A stretch of 64,000 nt of DNA from Burkholderiales bacterium. Lineage in GTDB: Bacteria > Pseudomonadota > Gammaproteobacteria > Burkholderiales > Burkholderiaceae_C. The notes beneath the pieces were generated by a model. That model saw nothing but the letters and a program-made list of their open reading frames with translations, had not been told where the DNA came from and ran no database searches. Shown here piece by piece: positions 8,164 to 15,522 of this stretch. Where the stretch lies: contig JACPUE010000026.1 in assembly GCA_016192425.1 (NCBI GenBank), forward strand, positions 61,280 to 125,279, in the 5' to 3' direction. Position 1 is the first letter of the stretch. Every line of letters begins with the position of its first letter. Both the position numbers and the translations under genes were made by a program.

Positions 8164-9468
8164 CTACAAGTGGTGCGTCAGCACCACCTGGTGGGTGTTG
8201 CGTGCAGGCGTGATGCCAAACATCGAATCCTTGCGCCCTTGGCTGGTCATGAACTGGTAGGACAGATCGAAGGAGTCAAACCTGCGGCGCAGTTCCAGCC
8301 ATGCGAGATGGCTCTGGTCCCCAGGGAGGTAGCGTACAAAACCGCGCACATCCAGGCGGGGCCACAGAAAGTCGGACCGGGTGGCATGCAGGAACCAACT
8401 GCGTCGCGCATTGGGGCTTTGGAGCCGTTCAGCGTTGGCCAGGTATGAAAAGGCCTGCCCGGGCTGGGTGGCTGCCCATTGGGCAAAGGTGTAGTCACTG
8501 GCTGCCTGGCCGTTGTAGGCGTGCTCCAGCGTCCAGCTCCAGGCGCCTGCGGTGAACGTGCCTCCCGCAGCCCACTGGTTGGCGACGCGGGCCAGGGCGC
8601 AATCGACGGCCGCCTGGGTGCCGCATGCGGACCGTCCCCGGCTGAATTCTGCGTGCAAGGTCAGGGCATCGGTGGCCAGCGCGGAGCCATTCAGCCCGGC
8701 TTGCCATTGCCCAGCAGAGGCACGCAGCCCCAGCAGCTTGATGTTGGCGGATTCCGTCAGGCTGCGGGACCACACGCCCAGGAGGCTGTGGGCAGGGTTG
8801 GTCAGTGCGCTGTTGAGTCCCCAGGCCGAACTGTTTGCGCTGCTGCCCAGCTTGGGTGAATACAGCAGCGACATCGAACCTTGGGGCTGCAACCAGATGC
8901 CGCGCACGCCAAAAGTGCCCTGGCGTGACTCGCGCGTCACCATGGGCGATGGATTGACAAACAGCTTGACCGAATGGGCGCGGAAGTAGTCCGTGGGGTT
9001 GAAGCTGTAGGCGCTGCCCTCGCGCACATTGATGCGGCCCGCCTGAAGGGTGGTGTGGGCGTCAAAGGCATAGCTGGCGTAGGCCTCCAGCACACTGGCG
9101 CTGCGCAGATGGTCGGTGGCAAACGCATTGATGCGGGTATCGAAGGCGTCCAGCCGCGCTGCGTAGTGCAGGCTCAGGTCGGTCTGGGGTTGCGCCTGTC
9201 CGCGCAGCGCCACCGAGGCCCGGGTGGCGCTCTCATCCGGCCAGGGGCTGCGGCCGGATGTGCTGACAGCACCGATCTCGGAGGTCAGTGTCCAGGGGCG
9301 GGGAGGCTTGGCGGCGGTGGCTTCGGCTGGGGCGGTGATCTCCAGGCCAAGGGCTGCGTCTTCATCTGCGTTGCCGGGCTGGGCATGGGCCAACGTGGCG
9401 GCGCAAGGCCACAAGGCCAGAACCAACCAGGCACGCGGGAGTGCCGCCAGGGGTGGGGTGTGCTTCAT
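8164..9468 (-). CDS. Predicted outer-membrane beta-barrel protein (porin-like), last gene of the ABC/LolA-like operon
   Basis: A 434-residue secreted protein. A signal peptide ends around ATLAHAQP (residues 1-28), and the rest is rich in alternating aromatic/polar strands such as AWSWTLEHAYNG, FSYLANAE and SFDLSYQFMTSQ, with a barrel-like final segment, NTHQVVLTHHL. It is not one of the classical trimeric porins. It starts within the stop of the LolA-like gene (ATGA), which ties it to a transporter whose inner-membrane and periplasmic parts are encoded just upstream. A natural reading is that it forms or assists the outer-membrane step. The family is not recognised with certainty. Confidence 0.6.
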   Translation of the reverse strand: MKHTPPLAALPRAWLVLALWPCAATLAHAQPGNADEDAALGLEITAPAEATAAKPPRPWTLTSEIGAVSTSGRSPWPDESATRASVALRGQAQPQTDLSLHYAARLDAFDTRINAFATDHLRSASVLEAYASYAFDAHTTLQAGRINVREGSAYSFNPTDYFRAHSVKLFVNPSPMVTRESRQGTFGVRGIWLQPQGSMSLLYSPKLGSSANSSAWGLNSALTNPAHSLLGVWSRSLTESANIKLLGLRASAGQWQAGLNGSALATDALTLHAEFSRGRSACGTQAAVDCALARVANQWAAGGTFTAGAWSWTLEHAYNGQAASDYTFAQWAATQPGQAFSYLANAERLQSPNARRSWFLHATRSDFLWPRLDVRGFVRYLPGDQSHLAWLELRRRFDSFDLSYQFMTSQGRKDSMFGITPARNTHQVVLTHHL

Positions 9469-10238
9469 TCGGTCCTCATGAGGGGCAGATGTTCTTTTTG
9501 CATCCACTGGGCAGGGATGTCGATGGCGCGGAATTCGTCAAACTGCATCAGTGTGACGGATTTGGGATCGACGCCATCGATGATCACGTATTCGGTGGGG
9601 CGCAGTGCGCCCAGCTCTTGGTGGAACTTGCGGTAAAAAATGGTTTTGAGCAGTGCGCCAGAGTCGGAATAGAACCGGGCCCGGACCGGCGCAGCGCTGG
9701 TGCTGTCCACCCACAGTTCGATCCGTGGGTAGTTGGCGGTGGGCGTGGCCGCTTCCAGGGCCAACTTGGTGGTGTTGCGCTTGGCGCGCTCACCGTCGGT
9801 GATTTCTTCGGTGGCAGCCAGCGTGGCGGTGTAGTCGGCAAAGAAGCTGGCGCTGACCACGTCGGCATTGGCCGCCTGCCCCAGCAGGCGTTGCTGGGGG
9901 GAGAGGCGGATGCTGGAGCGCCCCGCAGGGTCGTAGAACCACAGATCGCTGCCGTTTTTGAGCATGTGCTTGCCAATGTCGCGGGCCGGGTGCAGAAAGC
10001 TCACCAGGGTCTGGTATTCGCCCTTGCGCTGGGCGGGCCGCACCTGCGAACGCAGCACCATGCGGTCCTGCTCCTTGCCAGCGCGGTATTCGCTGAGCAC
10101 CACGCGTGTGCTGTAGCTGAAGTCGGGGTTGCGGATGGCGTCGCTGCGCGCCAGCAAGGAAACGGGGCTCTCACCCGCCTGTGCGCAGGCAAGGCCAGGC
10201 AGCAGCAGCAGGCCCAGGAGGAAAAGGCGTTTGTTCAT
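9465..10238 (-). CDS. LolA-like outer-membrane lipoprotein-sorting family protein (periplasmic lipid carrier fold)
   Basis: A 257-residue exported protein. MNKRLFLLGLLLLPGLACAQ is a clean signal peptide. The mature part matches the family annotated 'outer membrane lipoprotein-sorting protein': RSDAIRNPDFSYSTRVVL, LVSFLHPARDIGKHML, DLWFYDPAGRSSIRLSPQQR, and the C-terminal ALRPTEYVIIDGVDP. The fold is a half-barrel that holds lipids or other hydrophobic ligands in the periplasm. Overlaps of 4 bp with both neighbours place it between the FtsX-like permease and the barrel protein, where it would shuttle substrate across the periplasm. It is not the housekeeping LolA. Confidence 0.75.
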   Translation of the reverse strand: MNKRLFLLGLLLLPGLACAQAGESPVSLLARSDAIRNPDFSYSTRVVLSEYRAGKEQDRMVLRSQVRPAQRKGEYQTLVSFLHPARDIGKHMLKNGSDLWFYDPAGRSSIRLSPQQRLLGQAANADVVSASFFADYTATLAATEEITDGERAKRNTTKLALEAATPTANYPRIELWVDSTSAAPVRARFYSDSGALLKTIFYRKFHQELGALRPTEYVIIDGVDPKSVTLMQFDEFRAIDIPAQWMQKEHLPLMRTE

Positions 10239-11635
10239 GTGTATCGCAGTGCATCCACAATTTTCAGGCGCGAGGCTTTGAGGGCTGCGGGCACAGCGGC
10301 CAGCGTGGCAAACACCACCGACAGTGCCAGCACGCCGCACACCATGGCCACCTCGCGGAACACCGACACCGTGAGCGGCATGTCCTGGGCGCCGCCCGGC
10401 GGGCGCCAGGTCAGTTGCAGGGCATTGATCAGCGTTTCCAGCAGCACCGACACACCAATGCCCAAAACGGAACCGGCCAGGGCCAGCATCATGGCTTCCG
10501 TCAGGAACAGCTGCAAGACCACGCTGCGCAGCAACCCCAGTGCGCGAATCGTGCCGATTTCCGTGGTGCGCTCCAGAATCGACGTGCTGACCGTGTTGGC
10601 GGTGGTGAACATCACCACCGCCACGATCAGCATGGCGATGAAGCCGAAGATGGTGTTGAACATGGAAATGGTCTGGTCGATGAAGGGGATCACCTCATGC
10701 ACGCTGCGTACGGCCAGCGGATCGGAAGGGAAGGCGCTGGCCAGCACCGCGCTCGCCCGTTGCATGGCCCAGGGAAGGTCGGCGGGATTGTTCAACTGCA
10801 CATTGATGGACGTGGCCTGCGTTGCGCCGCGTCCAAACAGCAGGGAGCGCGCAGCTTCGTACCCGACGATGACGTAGGCGTCGTCCATTTCCTTGAAGCC
10901 CTGGCCTTCGGCGCCGATGACGTCAAAGGTCTGCACGTTGGGCACGCCCCGCGTGGTGGCGGCCAGGATTTCAATGGCGCGGTCCGGTGGGGCAGACGCC
11001 TTGCCGCGCGTGCCTGCGTGCTCGTTTTCAGCCAGGTCCAGCAGATCGTTGTTGACGGCGCCGCCAGCGGCTGCAGGTGCGGTTGCGGCGCCGCAGGCCT
11101 TGGTCTCTGCAAGCGCGCTGCATACCTGCAGCATGCGTGCCACCCCCAGGCCCAGCAGCGCTGAGTTGGCGGGCTTGTGGGCCAGCGGGTGCTCTGTGCT
11201 GGGCATGCGCACGCCGTAGTAGTTCCAGGTGCGCATGCGTGATTGGTCGTCTGGAACCAGGCCGTTGACCAGGACGGTTTTGGATGTTTCGCGCGCCGCG
11301 TGCCCCGCCACCGCCGGGAACACCAGCATGGGCGTGGCCACGTGGATGCGCGCAGCCAGGTCTGGCTGCGCCAGAAGCGCATCGCGTATGGCCTGCGCCT
11401 TGGCCATGCTGTACTGCGCAGGGTTGCCGCTGCCGTATTCGAAAAAATCCTTGTGCTGCACCACCATGTGCCCGGTCGTGCGCACATAGCCCGTCAGCAT
11501 GAGCTTGATGAGATCGGCCCGGAATCCTCCGAACAGCAGAAGTGCGGTCACCCCGATGGCGATGGTCAGCGCCGTGGCCAGCGAACGCCTGCGGTTGCGC
11601 TGCAGGTTGCGGGAGGCGACGTGCAGCAGCTTCAT
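10235..11635 (-). CDS. FtsX/LolCE-type ABC transporter permease
   Basis: A 466-residue inner-membrane protein of the MacB/FtsX family. The first helix is in the stretch RRRSLATALTIAIGVTALLL (about 15-35); it is followed by a long periplasmic domain (about 40-330) and three C-terminal helices, with the typical segment MLIVAVVMFTTANTVSTSILE, then RTTEIGTIRALG, and LKIVDALRYT at the end. The four-helix MacB/LolC layout indicates a mechanotransmission transporter that extrudes substrate from the membrane or periplasm rather than importing solutes. It starts within the stop codon of the ATPase gene and ends within the start of the LolA-like gene. The periplasmic loop has an Ala/Gly-rich insert around residues 185-200. 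Confidence 0.88.
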   Translation of the reverse strand: MKLLHVASRNLQRNRRRSLATALTIAIGVTALLLFGGFRADLIKLMLTGYVRTTGHMVVQHKDFFEYGSGNPAQYSMAKAQAIRDALLAQPDLAARIHVATPMLVFPAVAGHAARETSKTVLVNGLVPDDQSRMRTWNYYGVRMPSTEHPLAHKPANSALLGLGVARMLQVCSALAETKACGAATAPAAAGGAVNNDLLDLAENEHAGTRGKASAPPDRAIEILAATTRGVPNVQTFDVIGAEGQGFKEMDDAYVIVGYEAARSLLFGRGATQATSINVQLNNPADLPWAMQRASAVLASAFPSDPLAVRSVHEVIPFIDQTISMFNTIFGFIAMLIVAVVMFTTANTVSTSILERTTEIGTIRALGLLRSVVLQLFLTEAMMLALAGSVLGIGVSVLLETLINALQLTWRPPGGAQDMPLTVSVFREVAMVCGVLALSVVFATLAAVPAALKASRLKIVDALRYT

Positions 11636-12375
11636 GGTGCAAGCCCCGAACTTGCCGGTGGCGGCGCGGGCGGCACCGAGGCGTCGGCATCGCGGGTGGT
11701 TTCGATCTGGCGAATGCTGCCGTCCAGCAGGTGGATGGTGACGTCGGCCTCGCGCATCACGCGGGCATCGTGCGATGCCAGCAGAAAGGAAATGCCGTAC
11801 TGCCGCTGGATGTGGCGCATCAAGTCCAGGATGGATGCGGTCGTGCGGCTGTCCAGGTTGGCCGTGGGTTCGTCGGCGATCACCAGCTTGGGTTTGCGCA
11901 CCAGCGCCCGGGCGATGGCCACGCGCTGGCGCTGCCCGCCCGAGAGCTCGCCCGGGAGGTGGTTTGCGCGTGCTTCCAGTCCTACGGCAGCCAGCAGGCG
12001 CTTGACCCTGCGCTTTCGGCGATCGGCAGGCATGGAGGTGTTGAGCAGCGGGTATTCCACGTTCTCGGCCGCCGTGAGCACGGGGATGAGATTGAAGCTT
12101 TGGAAGATGAAGCCCACATGCGCGCCGCGAAAGCGGGTCAGGGCATCGTCCGACATGCGGCCGATGTCCTCGCCGCAGACGAGGATGTCCCCCTGCGTGG
12201 GCAGGTCCAGCCCGCCCACCAGGTTCAGCAGCGTGCTCTTGCCGCTGCCCGAGGGGCCCAGCAGCACCACGAACTTGCCCGCGTCGATGCCAAAGCTCAG
12301 GTCGTGCAACACCGGAAGCTCGATTTTTCCGGCGGTGTAGCTCTTGGAGACCTTGCGGAATTCGACCACATGCAT
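11632..12375 (-). CDS. ABC transporter ATPase, LolD/MacB type
   Basis: A 247-residue ATP-binding subunit. Walker A is GPSGSGKST near residue 40, the Q-loop follows at FIFQSFNLIP, the signature is LSGGQRQRVAIARAL near 145, Walker B is LVIADEPTANLD, and the H-loop is LLASHD. The sequence is of the LolD/MacB class that energises FtsX-fold permeases, consistent with the next gene. The C-terminal 20 residues are Pro/Ala-rich and probably disordered. It lies 36 bases after the DUF1302 gene on the same strand, and its stop overlaps the permease start. Confidence 0.92.
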   Translation of the reverse strand: MHVVEFRKVSKSYTAGKIELPVLHDLSFGIDAGKFVVLLGPSGSGKSTLLNLVGGLDLPTQGDILVCGEDIGRMSDDALTRFRGAHVGFIFQSFNLIPVLTAAENVEYPLLNTSMPADRRKRRVKRLLAAVGLEARANHLPGELSGGQRQRVAIARALVRKPKLVIADEPTANLDSRTTASILDLMRHIQRQYGISFLLASHDARVMREADVTIHLLDGSIRQIETTRDADASVPPAPPPASSGLAP

Positions 12376-12411
12376 TGCGTCGTGGAACCTTCAATATTTA
12401 CGGACAAGTTT

Positions 12412-14139
12412 TTAGAACTTCATGCCCACCACCACAAAGGCAGCGTCCAGCCCTTTGCCGGGATTGAAATCGCCCCCCCGGTTGACCATGTAGGACAAGG
12501 AAGCGTACACCTTGTTGTCCCACTCGGCGTCCAGGCTCAGCACCCAGATCTTGCGGCCTTGCACAAAGTTGTAATCGTACGACCAACCATGCACGTCATG
12601 CGCAAGCGCCAGCGAGGGAGCCAGCTTGGCCATGGAGGCCATGGGGCGCGAGAACTCCAGCCCCGCCTTGATGCGGTAGGCCCATGCGGTGGATGTGACG
12701 TAGCCGTCGTTGGTATTGCAGCGGGCGCCAGCGGCGCATGCTTGCACGATTTCGGGGCGGCCATAGCGGCGCACACCGGCATCGGGCAGGCCGTTGACGT
12801 GTTTGACGGCAAATTCGGCGCCGGTGAACGATTTGCTTGCGCCCAGCAGTGCGCCCCACTGTTTCATGAAGCCGGTTTGTGCCTGCACCACGCGGTACCG
12901 GTCGTAGCCGTGGTAGATGCTGTTGGCGGGGGCGGCAACGGCGCTGGCGCCAAGCGGCCCGCTACCGGCCAGAAAGGCGTTCAGCAGGTCGGTGGTGTTG
13001 AGCTGCAGCGCCTGGTTGGACGTAACGCTCACCTCGTTGGCCAGCACCAGATTCCACTGTGGAATGCGCGTGGCGGAACTGAGTGCGAACTGCTGCTTGT
13101 TTTCGGGGTATTCAATGAAGTACTGGTTGTTGCCGGCAGGGCCCAGTGCCTTGCCCTTGATGACGCTGGTGATCCCGCTGCGCGAGTGGTAGTGCGCAAA
13201 GTGTGCGCCAAAGCGCGTTCCCCATTGCGGAACCGTGTAGTAGGCGCTTGCGCCCGCCTGGTCCGGTCGGCTGGAGGGCTCCTGATCTGCGGCGCGGCTT
13301 GTGAACATCTGGCGTGCCACGGCCTGGGCTTCGGTCAGTTGGCGGGCGTAGAACGCGCGGTTGCAGCCCGGGGCGGAATAGTCGTCCGAGGCAAAAAAGG
13401 TGCCGCACCCAGGATCCACGTTCGCCTGCGTGGCCAATTGCACGAAGGCATCCACGCGGAAGTTGTCCTGGGGCGCCCAGCGGCCTGTGGCGGCCCATAC
13501 GGGAACCGTGCCTTCTTCTGGCAGGGCGCCGGGGCGCACCATGGCTGCGACGTTGCGGGCGTCCAGGTCTTTGAGCCCGCCTTTGAAGGTGAAGGCGCTT
13601 TCGCGGTCGATGACCTGGCGTCCCAGCCGCCACGAGAGGCTGCCCTGATCCAGCGTGTGCCTGTCTTCCAGGTAGGCGTTCAGCAAGGCTGCTCCCTGGA
13701 ATCGTGCCATGCGGGTAAAGCCGTTGTCGGACAGGGGCTGCCCGGCGGCATAGTTGTTGGGGTTGTTGCCGTGCGGCACGCCGTGGTGCAGCAGGCTGTC
13801 GTCGTACCAGAGCATGCCGCTGACCACCGCACCCAGGCCGGAGGCGTGCTTTGCACTCAGGCTGGTGTGGAGCTTGAGTGCGCGGCCGAAGGCATCGCCA
13901 GACTGGTAGTTGGAGGCGCTGTCATTGCCGTTGAGCGAGCCGCCGTTTGCGGGGGGTGTGGGCGCCACGGACGATGTAGCAATGCTGGTGCCTACGGATG
14001 CGTTGCCTGAAAGGCTGTAGCTCCAGCCTGAAGGTTCCACCGCACCTTGGGCGGGTGCTGTCTGGGCCGAGGCCAGGGCAGGTGCCAGGCAGGCTGCAGC
14101 GGCCCAGCAGGTTTTTTTCCAGTGATTGGTGTGTTGCAT
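12412..14139 (-). CDS. DUF1302 family outer-membrane protein
   Basis: A 575-residue exported protein with signal peptide CWAAAACLAPALASAQ. It shows the DUF1302 pattern: SYSLSGNASVG near the start, SWRLGRQVIDRESAFTFKGG and RWAPQDNFRVDAFVQL in the middle, and a barrel-like C-terminus ending DAAFVVVGMKF. DUF1302 proteins are beta-barrels often encoded next to hydrophobic-compound or efflux genes. As first gene of the five-gene set it probably supplies the main outer-membrane channel or receptor for the ABC/LolA-like system. The promoter should lie in the 270 bases upstream, which contain two related inverted repeats close to the start codon. Confidence 0.82.
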   Translation of the reverse strand: MQHTNHWKKTCWAAAACLAPALASAQTAPAQGAVEPSGWSYSLSGNASVGTSIATSSVAPTPPANGGSLNGNDSASNYQSGDAFGRALKLHTSLSAKHASGLGAVVSGMLWYDDSLLHHGVPHGNNPNNYAAGQPLSDNGFTRMARFQGAALLNAYLEDRHTLDQGSLSWRLGRQVIDRESAFTFKGGLKDLDARNVAAMVRPGALPEEGTVPVWAATGRWAPQDNFRVDAFVQLATQANVDPGCGTFFASDDYSAPGCNRAFYARQLTEAQAVARQMFTSRAADQEPSSRPDQAGASAYYTVPQWGTRFGAHFAHYHSRSGITSVIKGKALGPAGNNQYFIEYPENKQQFALSSATRIPQWNLVLANEVSVTSNQALQLNTTDLLNAFLAGSGPLGASAVAAPANSIYHGYDRYRVVQAQTGFMKQWGALLGASKSFTGAEFAVKHVNGLPDAGVRRYGRPEIVQACAAGARCNTNDGYVTSTAWAYRIKAGLEFSRPMASMAKLAPSLALAHDVHGWSYDYNFVQGRKIWVLSLDAEWDNKVYASLSYMVNRGGDFNPGKGLDAAFVVVGMKF

Positions 14140-14157
14140 GTGTCTCCCTCTGTGTGA

Positions 14158-14198
14158 GCTGGCGCCAGCACGGGGTGCAATGCAAGGCTGGCGCAGCC
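14158..14198. promoter_or_regulatory. Two related inverted repeats in the DUF1302 leader
   Basis: GCTGGCGCCAGC (14158-14169) is a perfect 12-bp palindrome lying 18 bases before the DUF1302 start. A second inverted repeat with the same core, GGCTG-GCG-CAGCC (14186-14198), lies 16 bases further upstream. The shared TGGCG core suggests a repeated operator; a leader hairpin is the alternative. Confidence 0.45.
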
Positions 14199-14412
14199 AA
14201 TATCCAAGACCGAAGTGCCCAGCCCACCAGGTCTCCGGGCCTTCTTCAGTCGGATTTCATTTTTCGAGGGAGCGGGCGTGCAGCCTTGAATATTTCTGCC
14301 ACCGAAATACAAATGGCTACCTGGGGAACGTTTTGATGCATGGTTGCAACAACGTGGTGCATCACCCGCAGGTCAGGCCGCGTGGCGGCGGGTCACCAGA
14401 GGCTGGTGCGCA

Positions 14413-14952
14413 TCAGGCCTGCAGCCATTCCAGCAGTTGCTGCAGTGCACGGTGCACGGTGGCGCTGCGCACGGCGGCGCGGTCGCCGGGGAACTGGCAG
14501 TGCTCGCTGTGCGTGTGCCCGTCCACGCACCAGGCCAGCCAGACGGTGCCCACGGGCTTGTCGGCGCTGCCGCCGCTGGGGCCGGCCACACCGGTCACGG
14601 CCACGCTGGCCTGGGCGTGGGAATGGGCCAGCGCCCCTTGCGCCATGGCGCGGGCCACGGGCTCGCTCACGGCGCCGTGTGCCGCAATCAGCGCAGCGGG
14701 CACGCCCAGCAGCTCGGTTTTGGCGGCGTTGGAATAGCTGACAAAGCCGCGCTCGAACCACTGGCTCGACCCCGCCAGGTCGGTGCAGGCCGCGGCGATC
14801 ATGCCGCCGGTGCAGCTCTCGGCCGTGGCCAGCATCTGCCCGCGCTCCAGCAGGCGGGTGGAAATTTGAGCCAAAATGGCTTCCAGCGCTTTCCTGTCAA
14901 GCGCAAGCAGCTCCTGATTTGATAGCAAGTGTGGTGCTGCAGGCTGACTCAC
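14413..14952 (-). CDS. pncC: CinA family nicotinamide-nucleotide amidase
   Basis: A 179-residue protein consisting only of the CinA C-terminal domain, which deamidates nicotinamide mononucleotide to nicotinate mononucleotide in NAD salvage. Motifs are LATAESCTGGMI (with the catalytic Ser), GFVSYSNAAKTELLGV and SVAVTGVAGPSGGS. GTG 14952 was chosen as start: a GGAGG lies 5 bases before it and it overlaps the pgpA stop (GTGA). An upstream in-frame GTG at 14962-14964 exists but is less well placed. Codons for about residues 8-28 lie inside a copy of the dispersed palindromic element, so this N-terminal extension (LLSNQELLALDRKALEAIL) is repeat-derived. Confidence 0.88.
   Translation of the reverse strand: MSQPAAPHLLSNQELLALDRKALEAILAQISTRLLERGQMLATAESCTGGMIAAACTDLAGSSQWFERGFVSYSNAAKTELLGVPAALIAAHGAVSEPVARAMAQGALAHSHAQASVAVTGVAGPSGGSADKPVGTVWLAWCVDGHTHSEHCQFPGDRAAVRSATVHRALQQLLEWLQA
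14871..14929 (-). repeat. Dispersed palindromic element, copy 1 (inside pncC)
   Basis: On the minus strand it reads TTGCTATCAAATCAGGAGCT, then GCTTGCGCTTGACAGGAAA, then GCGCTGGAAGCCATTTTG. This is the same order of blocks as the intergenic copy before ung. It is translated in frame at the N-terminus of pncC. Confidence 0.75.
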
Positions 14953-15461
14953 CAGAACCTCCACAGCGCAATCACCAGCAGCGTGCAGAAGGCGGCCACG
15001 AAGTCGTCGAACAGGATGCCCCAGCCGCCGCGCCAGCCAAAGCCCTTGAACAGGCTGTCGGCCCAGGCCACGGGGCCGGGCTTGGCGGCGTCAAAAAAGC
15101 GGAACAGCGCAAAGGCTGCAAATTGCCCCCAGAACCCCATGGGCATGGCCAGCCACAGTACCAGCCAGAAGGCCACCACCTCGTCCCAGACGATGGCGCC
15201 GGGGTCGGCCACGCCCATGTGGCGTGCGGTCACGGTGCAGGCCCACCAGCCGCCCAGGGTGCTGAAGGCGATGAGCAGGCCCATCTGCCAGGGCGCGGCA
15301 AACCAGGCCTGCAGCAGCCCAAAGGCCAGCCAGGCCCACAGCGTGCCCACCGTGCCCGGCGCCTTGGGCGAAAGGCCTGCGCCAAAGCCCAGCGCGATGC
15401 AGTGTGCCGGGTGGGCCAGCAAGAAGCGCGGGCCGGGGCGCAGCGGGGGAGCGGTGTTCAC
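14949..15461 (-). CDS. pgpA: Phosphatidylglycerophosphatase A
   Basis: A 170-residue membrane enzyme that dephosphorylates phosphatidylglycerol phosphate in phosphatidylglycerol synthesis. It carries the PgpA pattern GFGAGLSPKAPGTVGTLWAW near the start, DPGAIVWDEVVAFWLVL in the middle and FRFFDAAKPGPVAWAD near residue 125, with several hydrophobic helices. The start is a GTG at 15461 with a well placed GGAGG; no ATG in frame would give the conserved N-terminus. In this group it normally sits with thiL and pncC; here thiL is about 18 kb away. It ends 3 bases past the pncC start, so the two are coupled. Confidence 0.92.
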   Translation of the reverse strand: MNTAPPLRPGPRFLLAHPAHCIALGFGAGLSPKAPGTVGTLWAWLAFGLLQAWFAAPWQMGLLIAFSTLGGWWACTVTARHMGVADPGAIVWDEVVAFWLVLWLAMPMGFWGQFAAFALFRFFDAAKPGPVAWADSLFKGFGWRGGWGILFDDFVAAFCTLLVIALWRFW

Positions 15462-15522
15462 TGGATAACCTCCGTGTTTCGCATTGCGGTGCGAGCTTGC
15501 TTGGGAGCGGCCTGGCACGCGC

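Noticed and set aside
10235..12375. FtsE/FtsX cell-division pair
   Set aside because: The permease has a large periplasmic domain and LolC/MacB layout, and it sits in an operon with carrier and barrel genes, unlike ftsEX.
11542..14010. Very long open frame (over 800 codons) on the plus strand opposite the ABC ATPase and DUF1302 genes
   Set aside because: It is the antisense shadow of GC-rich coding DNA: it has no start signal or motifs and its composition is His/Gly/Gln-rich noise, while the minus strand encodes recognisable proteins.
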